From contig JABAQQ010000056.1 in NCBI GenBank assembly GCA_019187225.1, positions 1 to 64,000 on the forward strand: a stretch of DNA of 64,000 nucleotides. Reading direction: 5' to 3'. The position numbers and the translations under genes were made by a program. Origin of the DNA: Saprospiraceae bacterium. GTDB lineage: Bacteria; Bacteroidota; Bacteroidia; Chitinophagales; Saprospiraceae. This document shows positions 9,334-16,976 of this stretch, piece by piece (position 1 is the first letter of the stretch; each line of letters starts with the position of its first letter). The notes under the pieces were generated by a model. That model worked only from the letters and a program-made list of their open reading frames with translations. It searched no databases and was not told the origin of the DNA.

Positions 9334-9675
9334 ATGACGATCAGTTATCAAAACAAAACCTTCCGACCCGTTGCCAATACGGAAAACGGCGAGGTTTCGG
9401 GCGATACCATTTTTCATTACCGGCAAACGGGCAATATCGTCACGGCAGAATACGCCGGCGGCAACATCGTGAGCGGCCATCTCATCGCCCTGGCGGATGA
9501 AAACGGCTGTCTCGATATGCGCTATCACCAGGTAAATGACAAAGGGGAATTGCAGACAGGCATTTGCCGTTCGGTGCCGGAAATCCTGCCCGACGGCCAC
9601 ATCCGCCTGCATGAAACCTGGCAATGGACGAGCGGCGACGGCTCGCGGGGAACTTCGGTAGTAGAGGAGATTTAG
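9334..9675 (+). CDS. Small conserved beta-rich protein, 113 aa
   Basis: A 113-residue soluble protein made mainly of predicted beta strands. Distinctive blocks are NTENGEVSGDTIFHYRQTG, EYAGGNIVSGHLIAL and MRYHQVNDKGELQTG. Homologues in Flavobacteria carry the same blocks and are sometimes labelled N-acetylglutamate synthase, but I see no acetyltransferase fold or acetyl-CoA loop, so I would not accept that name. The start at 9334 (MTISYQNKTF) is chosen over upstream codons. The stop overlaps tail-to-tail with the next gene by 3-4 bp. Confidence 0.75.
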   Translation: MTISYQNKTFRPVANTENGEVSGDTIFHYRQTGNIVTAEYAGGNIVSGHLIALADENGCLDMRYHQVNDKGELQTGICRSVPEILPDGHIRLHETWQWTSGDGSRGTSVVEEI

Positions 9676-10976
9676 TCGCCCGAAGAAGTGTTTGCCGTGG
9701 CTTCCAACCTGGAAATCAGCACCTTGTCAATCTTGCTCTTGTCCATGTCCACCACTTCGAAGCGATACCCCTCCGCTTCGAAGTGGTCGCCCGCTTTCGG
9801 GATTTCGCTGAGTTTATACAGAATAAAACCTGCCAGTGTGGAGTAATCGGCGTCTTCAAGGTCGAACTCTTTAAGGGCAACCGTTTCCCGTAGCTCGTCA
9901 ATCGGGATCGTGCCGTCCACCAGGAGGCTGCCGTCTTCGCGGGTTACAATGGCCGGTTCCATCGTGTCGCCAACATCGGGGAGCGCGCCGAAAATATTCT
10001 CCGTCAGGTCGTGCAGGGTGATGATGCCTTCTGTGGAACCATACTCGTCCACCACTACGGCAAAGTAATTGCGCTCTTTGCGGAAGCGTTCGAGTATCTT
10101 CAACGCGTTCATCGTTTCCGGCACATAGAGCGGTTGGGTCACGATGGTGCGCAGATTGAAACCGGGTTTGTTCCGGTGGTCCACATAATCGCGGAGTTTG
10201 ACCAAGCCTAATATATTTTCAATGGTATCGTCGCACACGAGGAATTTGGTGTAGCCGCTTTCATACACGATTTTGTCGTTCTCTTCCAGCGGAGCGTTGA
10301 TGTCGAGCCACTCCACGTTGTTGCGGTGGGTCATGATGGTGTAGGCGTCGCGGTCGGCGAAGCGGAGTATATTTTGGATGAACTCGCTTTCTTTCGGCTC
10401 CAGCACGCCCTGTTGGTTGGCCATTTTCACCATTAACTTGATCTCTTCCTCGGAAACGCCTTGTTGCTCGTTGGGTTTGATGAATAAAAGCCGCATGAAC
10501 AACTTGGTGGACCAACTCAGGAACGTCGAAATGGGGCCCGTCAGTCGGGTGATAAAGTTCATTACCGGTGCGCAGGCGATGGCCAGCGCTTCGGCGTATT
10601 GGATGGCAATGTACTTGGGGGCGAGTTCGCCGATGATAAGCGAAAAGTAGGTGATGAGCGTGACGACGACGGAAATGGATATTTGCTCCGCATACGGCGC
10701 CAGGGACGGAATGAGCGCTACCACCGGTTCGAGGTGCTTGCCGATGGCTACGCCGGCGTAGGCCCCCTCCACGATGCTGATGAGGGTGATGCCGATCTGC
10801 ATCGCTGAGAGGTAGTTGTCTATATTGTCCAAAAGCCGGACGGCGATGGCGGCATTCGCGTTGCCTTTCATTTTTTCGCCTTCGAGGCGGGAGCGCTTGG
10901 CGGTCAATAATGCAATTTCGCCCAACACCAGGAATCCGTGAAGGGTAATGAGGACGAGTATTATGGCAATTTCCAT
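9672..10976 (-). CDS. CNNM/CorC-type (DUF21-CBS) membrane transporter
   Basis: A 434-residue inner-membrane protein of the 'hemolysin C/CorC' group, proposed to move or sense divalent cations such as magnesium. Order of parts: a DUF21 membrane domain (1-190, three to four helices, with SRLEGEKMKGN and IGITLISIVEGAYAG), a CBS pair (about 205-330; YTIMTHRNNVEWLD, FAVVVDEYGSTEGIITLHDL), and a C-terminal CorC_HlyC domain (DYSTLAGFILYKL). It has its own promoter at 11101-11132. The historical word hemolysin is not supported by the sequence. Confidence 0.9.
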   Translation of the reverse strand: MEIAIILVLITLHGFLVLGEIALLTAKRSRLEGEKMKGNANAAIAVRLLDNIDNYLSAMQIGITLISIVEGAYAGVAIGKHLEPVVALIPSLAPYAEQISISVVVTLITYFSLIIGELAPKYIAIQYAEALAIACAPVMNFITRLTGPISTFLSWSTKLFMRLLFIKPNEQQGVSEEEIKLMVKMANQQGVLEPKESEFIQNILRFADRDAYTIMTHRNNVEWLDINAPLEENDKIVYESGYTKFLVCDDTIENILGLVKLRDYVDHRNKPGFNLRTIVTQPLYVPETMNALKILERFRKERNYFAVVVDEYGSTEGIITLHDLTENIFGALPDVGDTMEPAIVTREDGSLLVDGTIPIDELRETVALKEFDLEDADYSTLAGFILYKLSEIPKAGDHFEAEGYRFEVVDMDKSKIDKVLISRLEATANTSSGD

Positions 10977-11100
10977 GAAAGAAAATCCGTCACCGCCGGA
11001 TGGTTGGTTGCTGTTTCGATGTGCGGCAGCGGCGGCTCAGCGGATGTAAATTTCGGAGTAATTGAAAAAAAGCCGCACACCGTCGTTTTAAAAATTGGGG

Positions 11101-11132
11101 CAAAACTACCGGAAAAACCCGGTTTTTTGCAA
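11101..11132 (-). promoter_or_regulatory. Promoter of the CNNM/CorC gene
   Basis: On the minus strand TTG (11132-11130), 21 bp, then TAGTTTTG (11108-11101), a full match to the Bacteroidota pattern. It is back-to-back with the sigma-factor promoter at 11191-11221. The 10977-11348 gap otherwise holds no gene. Confidence 0.6.
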
Positions 11133-11190
11133 GATGCGCGACAAAACACCGCTTGCCGCCGTAAATTTTCGTTAAAAAGGAAAAAAAACT

Positions 11191-11221
11191 TTTGTGGAAA
11201 TACAATATCGTTCTACTTTTG
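11191..11221 (+). promoter_or_regulatory. Promoter of the ECF sigma-factor gene
   Basis: TTTG at 11191-11194, 19 bp, then TACTTTTG at 11214-11221: both elements match the Bacteroidota consensus at ideal spacing. The leader to the ATG is about 120 nt. Confidence 0.7.
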
Positions 11222-11348
11222 ACGCAGCAATCACGCACCGAATTTTCATTCGTCTTATCTAACAAAACGCATCTGCTTATAGGTCATAACTTGTACACCG
11301 CTTAAATTCTGATAATTTAACTGGTAAAACAGCAAAATCCGTTTGCTC

Positions 11349-11933
11349 ATGCAAGTTATGCCGATGCTCCACGATCACGAGTTGATCGCCCGCTATGTAG
11401 ATGGTGACGAACATTCCTTCGAGGTGCTCCTCAACCGCTACAAAGCGAAAATTTACACTTCCATTTACCTTTTCGTGAAAGACCAGGCGCTCGCCGAAGA
11501 CATCTTTCAGGAAGTTTTCATCAAAATCATCGACACCCTCCGCAGGGGCAAGTACAACCACGAGGGCAAATTCGTCCAGTGGGCCATGCGCATCGCCTAC
11601 AACATGTGTGTGGACTATCACCGCCGCCACAAACGCCGCGCACACATCAACCCTTCCGACGATTTCGACATCTTCGAAGTGTTGCGCCTGAGCGACGACG
11701 GCCCCGATACGCTGATCATGCGCAGCGAAACGCACGACCGCATCCGCCACCTCGTGGACGCGCTGCCCGCCGAGCAACGCGAAGTGGTCATCCTGCGCCA
11801 CTATGCCGACATGAGTTTTAAAGAAATCGCTTCCCTCACCCGCGTCAGCATCAATACCGCATTGGGTCGCATGCGCTACGCACTCATCAATATCCGCAAG
11901 ATGATGGCCGAGCGCGAAGTGGTGCTGCAATAA
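11349..11933 (+). CDS. ECF RNA polymerase sigma factor
   Basis: A 194-residue sigma-70 family factor of the extracytoplasmic-function group, made of region 2 (about 15-95; FEVLLNRYKAKIYTSIY, EDIFQEVFIKIID, and the promoter-opening FVQWAMRIAYNMCVDYHRR) and region 4 (about 125-185; LPAEQREVVILRHYADMSF then the helix-turn-helix FKEIASLTRVSINTALGR). No anti-sigma factor is next to it. Start: ATG at 11349; a TTG two codons upstream is less likely. It is followed by a strong terminator, so it is monocistronic. Its regulon is unknown. Confidence 0.92.
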   Translation: MQVMPMLHDHELIARYVDGDEHSFEVLLNRYKAKIYTSIYLFVKDQALAEDIFQEVFIKIIDTLRRGKYNHEGKFVQWAMRIAYNMCVDYHRRHKRRAHINPSDDFDIFEVLRLSDDGPDTLIMRSETHDRIRHLVDALPAEQREVVILRHYADMSFKEIASLTRVSINTALGRMRYALINIRKMMAEREVVLQ

Positions 11934-11970
11934 AACCGTCGTCACACACAGACAAAATACAAAACAAACA

Positions 11971-12032
11971 ACAGGAGTCATTTCTTCCTTCCCATCAGCG
12001 GAGGTTGTAAGGAATGACTCCTGTGTTTTTTT
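11971..12032 (+). terminator. Rho-independent terminator after sigma factor
   Basis: ACAGGAGTCATT pairs with AATGACTCCTGT (12 bp, ends at 12024), and a run of T (12026-12032) follows. It closes the sigma-factor transcript. Confidence 0.85.
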
Positions 12033-12120
12033 ATCTTAACCTGATAGCCATTATGATTTCCCGCAAGAAGATTTTTATGTTAAAATCGAACAGGGTTTTC
12101 CAATGTTAAAATTATATCTA

Positions 12121-12128
12121 TATTTTTG
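12121..12128 (+). promoter_or_regulatory. Candidate -7 element (TATTTTTG) for the (AC)n gene
   Basis: TATTTTTG fits TAnnTTTG; the -33 region has only GTTTTC. It lies about 160 bp upstream of the ATG at 12286. The 11934-12285 stretch contains this, the terminator and no gene. Confidence 0.4.
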
Positions 12129-12315
12129 TGATACAATTGCGTGGCGTCACCTTGGTCATTATTCCAGAGAATTTATTTCAACTTTTAATCAGTTCTCCAA
12201 ACCCTTTCATGGATGTAATTACAAGTGGCAATTCCCAGTGAATTGCCAGGTCCGTATTTTATTTAAACTCAAACTCAAGTATTTTATGAAACAATCATTT
12301 CAAAATCCGCCGCTT

Positions 12316-12334
12316 ACACACACACACACACACA
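12316..12334 (+). repeat. (AC)9 dinucleotide tract splitting start codon and signal peptide
   Basis: Nineteen bases of perfect ACAC...A lie ten codons after the ATG at 12286. The ATG frame stops at 12346-12348, while the frame carrying the hydrophobic signal peptide and the 900-residue protein is offset by 2 bp. Loss of one AC (or gain of two) would join them. Confidence 0.9.
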
Positions 12335-12377
12335 TTACCAAGCATTAAGCGCATCTTTTTTAAAATTTTTTACAATT

Positions 12378-15143
12378 TTGCTGCTATTGCTGCACCCCGT
12401 TTTCAGGCATTCAGCACAAGCGCAGGGCACTTTTTGCAGCACCAGCGTAGATGTCATGATCACTTCGCAAAGCATTTCAAGCCTTTTTCCCGGTGGCGGA
12501 TCCTGGCCCTCCGGATATAAGATTAGTATATCGGGTACCTTAACAGTTGATCAGACGACCACCTTTGACAATCTGGAGTTCATTTTAGGTTCCGGAGCCA
12601 AAATCGTAGTCACGGGTACTGGTACTGTCCTGACAGCGAAAAACAATACCCTTTTTCACGGTTGCGCCTCGATGACCATGTGGCGCAGCATAGGGGTGCA
12701 GAGCGGCGCCCGCATTGCCTTCGACGGAACGAAAATTGAAGATGCCTGGATCGGCATAACATTTTCCACCAGCGCGAACATTGCAGGCTCCAGCATTGAC
12801 CAAACTGTGCTGGAAGACAATGTAACCGGTATTTATTACGCCGGCCTAGGTTCCAGTACTATTTTTAAACTGGCCTCTTTCTCCGGAAACAAGATCAAAC
12901 GGGGGATTGGCGACCTCCTTCCGCCGCCAACGGGTTCCGGATATTCGGGTTCGCAACCCTGGCGGGGTATATTCATCGCACTGGCAAAAGCCGATTTTGC
13001 TTCCAATGCCTCCACCCGGAATGAAATATCGGGTCACCGCTACGGCATATTCGTCAATAATTCGACGCTGACAATTGCCAATTTTTCATTTAACAATGCG
13101 CTCGACGACGCTGCAATACTCGATGACACCCTGGATGGAACCGATATCTGCGCTTTCGGATCTACGATAAGCGTAGGGGGAAGCGATGGCCTGAATTGCC
13201 GCTTTTTCAATTCCCACAATTCCGGGATCATATCGAGAAGTACCAAAGGACTTACCGTAACCGGGGCCAGTTTCACAAGCCCCGCCAAGTACGGCATACG
13301 CTGTCCGCAAAGCGTGAACATCAACAGCCCGGTCATCATATCGGGCAATGACTTCGACCTGAGCTCCAATCCCGTCGCCGGTATTTTCGTCGAACGTCCA
13401 CCAAGCAATCTTTCCAGCCTGAATACCTCGGTGAGGGGAAATACAATGACGCTGGATGGGAGCCACCAGAAAAACAGCGTCATTATGATTGATGTGCAGG
13501 GAAAAATGGACGCCACGGGTTTTGCCGACGTCAACAATAATATTATTGAGGTGCTGAATCGCTGGCGAAAAATACATGGCATCCGCATTACGGGCAAAGG
13601 GAACAACTACCAGGTGTATGAAAATGATCTTTCGTGGACGTCTGCTGGTTCGTTTTATACGGTAGCAGGGCTCGAGTCCCGGGGTATCATCGCCAATGAT
13701 CTCATGGGGTCGGGCAACTTTATTACCGATAACGATGTCGTTTCGTTGCTCAACACCAGTACCGGCCAATCCTTCCTCAAATCGGGTATACACCTCGTGA
13801 ACAACCCTTTTACGCTCTCCGTTTGCGAAAACAGGATCGACAACAGCCATTTCAATATCCGCTGCAGCGGCGGCCTGGGCAATACCCAACTCAAAAAGAA
13901 CGAGATCAAAAGCGCCGCTTTCGGGCTTTTCTGCAAATCGGGCACGGATATGCCCGACCAGGACCGCTTTGAAAATCGCTGGAACGGGGCGACTTATGTG
14001 ACACGGGGAGCAGAGTACGAAGGCGGCGCTCCGCCGTTCAAGTTTCTTTACGATCCGAGCAGCACCATATCGGACGATAGACCATCTACTGTTTTTCCCA
14101 GCGGATTCACTTGGTTTGATGAACAAACAGGTTCCAACCCTGCCTGCGGTTCCGGCGGAGGAAACATCATCACGGAGGGGGAACGGGAATTTATAGACAG
14201 CATCGCCCTGTCGGCTGCTAACGCGGGAAACTGGGACACCCGCCGCCTTCTGCTCTACAAACTGATGCGCTACCCGGAACTGATATCTACCGACCCCGAC
14301 GCTGCCGGTTACCTCGACGACAACGAATCGGCCAACACATCCGCCTGGCGTTTCGCTTATGCCGAACACCTTTTCGACCAGGCTTATGTGCTTTCCACTT
14401 CGCTGAACACGGCCTTCACGAACATTACTACCCGCTTCCGGGCGCTTTCAGACACACTCGTGCTGCTCGATATCCAGCAAGCCCAGGACACGACTACATA
14501 CGACACCACCATCGCGCAACAACGATACAACGTTTTTGCCGCATTGGCCGCCGCCGCCGACAGCCTGGAACAGCTGCGCACCCAGGCCGGTCTCAACATC
14601 CAGCCCGAACTGGATACGGCATTGATCTACGCCCAAAACCTTCCCGATACTTCCGTTTATGAAGAGAACCTGAAAGCCATCCTTGTCACAGCGATCCGCT
14701 ATGCGCAGGGAGATTCCCTGACCGAAAGCGACTTTTCGGTACTGCGCTCCATCGCGGCGCAATGCCCCGCTACCGGCGGCACCAGTATTCAGCGCGCGCC
14801 GCTATGGCTCGACCATGAGGAGGCTGCGGCTTATATTGCCAAGGAGTGGGACGACAATTGTATCGCTCCGCTCGTGAGCGATATCAAAACTCCCTCGGGA
14901 GTGAATCGCAAGGTGCAGGTTTTCCCGAATCCCGCCAGCAATTACATACAAATGCTATTTCCGGACAACACTTCCGGTAATTGGCAAATAACCGACCTGG
15001 CCGGAACGGTGATCCGGGAAGGCAGGTTTGATGCCAATACTGCTTACGTAAGCACTACCGGCGTGGTTGGCGGATTGTACCTGCTGAATTGTCGCTTCGC
15101 AAGCGGTGAAGTGACTACCGAAAAGATCAGCATTTACCACTAA
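12378..15143 (+). CDS. Secreted parallel beta-helix protein, T9SS type A; start off-frame
   Basis: About 920 residues from the first possible in-frame start (TTG 12378). It looks like a surface or secreted adhesin: an N-terminal right-handed beta-helix type region (about 60-540, many short Asn/Gly/Ser-rich strands such as NNIIEVLNRW, ISGNDFDLSSN), an alpha-helical middle (about 620-800), and a C-terminal T9SS sorting domain (KVQVFPNPASNYIQ to the end). No ATG exists in this frame before the mature protein. The sensible start is ATG 12286, which would give MKQSFQNPPLTHTHTH then FLKFFTILLLLLHPVF and AQAQ, a textbook signal peptide, if the (AC)n tract were one unit shorter. So the gene is OFF by slippage, or the assembly has a 2-bp error. 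Confidence 0.85.
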   Translation: MLLLLHPVFRHSAQAQGTFCSTSVDVMITSQSISSLFPGGGSWPSGYKISISGTLTVDQTTTFDNLEFILGSGAKIVVTGTGTVLTAKNNTLFHGCASMTMWRSIGVQSGARIAFDGTKIEDAWIGITFSTSANIAGSSIDQTVLEDNVTGIYYAGLGSSTIFKLASFSGNKIKRGIGDLLPPPTGSGYSGSQPWRGIFIALAKADFASNASTRNEISGHRYGIFVNNSTLTIANFSFNNALDDAAILDDTLDGTDICAFGSTISVGGSDGLNCRFFNSHNSGIISRSTKGLTVTGASFTSPAKYGIRCPQSVNINSPVIISGNDFDLSSNPVAGIFVERPPSNLSSLNTSVRGNTMTLDGSHQKNSVIMIDVQGKMDATGFADVNNNIIEVLNRWRKIHGIRITGKGNNYQVYENDLSWTSAGSFYTVAGLESRGIIANDLMGSGNFITDNDVVSLLNTSTGQSFLKSGIHLVNNPFTLSVCENRIDNSHFNIRCSGGLGNTQLKKNEIKSAAFGLFCKSGTDMPDQDRFENRWNGATYVTRGAEYEGGAPPFKFLYDPSSTISDDRPSTVFPSGFTWFDEQTGSNPACGSGGGNIITEGEREFIDSIALSAANAGNWDTRRLLLYKLMRYPELISTDPDAAGYLDDNESANTSAWRFAYAEHLFDQAYVLSTSLNTAFTNITTRFRALSDTLVLLDIQQAQDTTTYDTTIAQQRYNVFAALAAAADSLEQLRTQAGLNIQPELDTALIYAQNLPDTSVYEENLKAILVTAIRYAQGDSLTESDFSVLRSIAAQCPATGGTSIQRAPLWLDHEEAAAYIAKEWDDNCIAPLVSDIKTPSGVNRKVQVFPNPASNYIQMLFPDNTSGNWQITDLAGTVIREGRFDANTAYVSTTGVVGGLYLLNCRFASGEVTTEKISIYH

Positions 15144-15163
15144 TTCTAAACAGAAGTGATTTC

Positions 15164-15207
15164 GCCCTCTTCCCCGCACAGCTCGGGGAGGAGGGCTTCA
15201 CGTTTTT
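15164..15207 (+). terminator. Terminator between the two T9SS cargo genes
   Basis: A 12-bp G/C-rich stem (GCCCTCTTCCCC with GGGGAGGAGGGC, one mismatch) ends at 15196 and is followed by TTTTT at 15203-15207. It separates the beta-helix gene from the next one. Confidence 0.75.
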
Positions 15208-15221
15208 CACCCTCGTTAAAT

Positions 15222-16742
15222 ATGAAAAACTTCGCAGTGCTGTTGGCGCTTCTTGTCCCGCTTTATTTGAATGCGCAATATAAATTTGACTACAACTGGA
15301 TACTTGGGCGTCCCACACCGCCTGATGATACCACCGGAAGATATGGAGGTAGTTTGGTAAATTTTAATACCACGCCTCCGCAATATAGTAAGGTTGATAT
15401 TCCTGTAGATATGGAGGCAAATGCCTCTATTAGCGACTCCTCCGGAAACCTGCTTTTTTATACTGACGGCTGCTCGATTCTTAATAAGGATCATAAAGTC
15501 ATGGCAAATGGGAAAGGTATAAATGAAGGAGGCTTAGCCTATCAACAAGGATGTGTAGAAAATATACACGGTTATCCTACGCACCAAGGAGTGACGATTA
15601 TACCGTTTCCACATCACCCCAATCTTTATGTTTTGTTCCATTTGCGCAAACCCGACCCTATTTCCCGCCTTTATACACAAGATGCCCTTTACTCAGTGAT
15701 AGATATGGCCAGTGACGGCGGGTTAGGAGCTGTAATGTCTAAAAACAATATAGTAGCTCACGATACTTTTTGCGATATGCTGACAGCTGTGCGTCATGGT
15801 AATGGAAGAGACTGGTGGATAGTGTTACCTCGGTACAATACAGCAGAATACTATATCTTCCTATTGTCGCCGGAGGGGATCAGTGCTCCGGCAATTCAAA
15901 AAATAGGACAGCCTATAACCCAATACTCATGGGGTTTGCAGGCAGTCTTTTCCCCTGATGGTACCAAGTATGCCAACCACACCTGGTTTGGTGGTTTGCA
16001 AGTTTTTGACTTCGACCGTTGCGGGGGGCTTTTGTCCAATCCAATTCAGATCACTTTTCCGGGCGATACTATTTCAGGCTGTGGAGTAGGATTTTCTTCT
16101 ACCTCGCGTTTTTTGTACGCATCGAATACGCTGAAACTTTATCAATTCGACACGCGGTCAGATGAACTCGAAGAAAGCAAGCAGTTGGTAGGTATATATG
16201 ACGGTTTTGCCAACTATTTGCCCGCTACTTTTTATCAAATGAAACTTGGACCGGATAACAAAATATACATGACTTGTGCAAGTGGCACAAAATATTGGCA
16301 TATTATCCATTATCCGGATAAGGCCGGTTTGGATTGTAACTTGGAGCAACATTTCGAATTGCCAAGAGTACATTCATTTTCCCCGCCTAACTTCCCTTAC
16401 TTCCGTCTTTTCGATGCGCAGGGCAGCCCCTGCGACACGCTTGGCATCGACGGTCCGCCGCCGCCAAAGGATACGACACCACCTCCTCCGGCCTGCGCCG
16501 GGAGCATCCGGCTGTATCCCAACCCGGCGGGCAGTTTTACCTGGCTGGAGTTGCCGGAGTGTCAGGGCGGGTCGGTCAGCATTTTTGACGTGATGGGCCG
16601 GTGGGTACAGGATGTAACTTTGGAGAGCGACAGCGTCAGAGGGCAGCTGGATGTGTCGGATTTTGCGCCGGGGGTTTACTTCCTGCGTATCCGCACGGCT
16701 GCTGGCGAACGGGTAACGAGGCGGCTGGTGGTGGCGCGATGA
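15222..16742 (+). CDS. Secreted WD40-like propeller protein, T9SS type A
   Basis: 506 residues: signal peptide (MKNFAVLLALLVPLYLNAQ), a beta-propeller-like body, a Pro-rich linker (GPPPPKDTTPPPP) and a T9SS type A sorting domain (IRLYPNPAGSF to RRLVVAR). Blocks LLFYTDGC, TAVRHGNGRDWWIVLPRY, AVFSPDGTKYA and KLYQFDTRSDELEESKQLVG recur, in the same order, in the C-terminal half of the 44186-47800 protein, so the two share a paralogous module. Start at 15222 chosen for the signal peptide. Function is unknown beyond secretion. Confidence 0.85.
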   Translation: MKNFAVLLALLVPLYLNAQYKFDYNWILGRPTPPDDTTGRYGGSLVNFNTTPPQYSKVDIPVDMEANASISDSSGNLLFYTDGCSILNKDHKVMANGKGINEGGLAYQQGCVENIHGYPTHQGVTIIPFPHHPNLYVLFHLRKPDPISRLYTQDALYSVIDMASDGGLGAVMSKNNIVAHDTFCDMLTAVRHGNGRDWWIVLPRYNTAEYYIFLLSPEGISAPAIQKIGQPITQYSWGLQAVFSPDGTKYANHTWFGGLQVFDFDRCGGLLSNPIQITFPGDTISGCGVGFSSTSRFLYASNTLKLYQFDTRSDELEESKQLVGIYDGFANYLPATFYQMKLGPDNKIYMTCASGTKYWHIIHYPDKAGLDCNLEQHFELPRVHSFSPPNFPYFRLFDAQGSPCDTLGIDGPPPPKDTTPPPPACAGSIRLYPNPAGSFTWLELPECQGGSVSIFDVMGRWVQDVTLESDSVRGQLDVSDFAPGVYFLRIRTAAGERVTRRLVVAR

Positions 16743-16772
16743 GGCAGAAGGCATACCACAGTTGGTATCTAA

Positions 16773-16899
16773 GTTGCGTTTGTTATGTTGTAAACAACTG
16801 TCTGTTATACATCGGACAATCTATACAAAGAAAGGCCGGCGAGATTTTCTGCAAAGTGTTCCATAGATGGACAGTTGTTCACAACATAACAAACGCAAC
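16773..16899. repeat. 30-bp inverted repeat (29/30) between convergent genes
   Basis: Arms 16773-16802 (begins GTTGCGTTTGTTATGTTG) and 16870-16899 are reverse complements with one mismatch, enclosing 67 bp. It sits between the convergent ends of two genes. It could be a small non-autonomous mobile element or a bidirectional RNA hairpin; I see no clear target-site duplication and no T-tract. Confidence 0.85.
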
Positions 16900-16976
16900 A
16901 TGCTCTCCAAAACCATAGCCGGACAGCTTAGAGCACGACGGAAATCGGGAATTAAAAGCCTCTTGGACCGATATAC

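Noticed and set aside
9334-9675. N-acetylglutamate synthase
   Set aside because: The label exists for relatives, but no GNAT acetyl-CoA motif or fold is visible in 113 residues.
12103-12348. 81-codon open frame ending in THTHTHITKH
   Set aside because: Only its last 20 codons (from ATG 12286) matter: they are the out-of-frame start of the beta-helix protein. The rest shows no coding character.
13086-14369. 427-codon frame opposite the beta-helix protein
   Set aside because: Antisense shadow without recognisable domain or plausible start.
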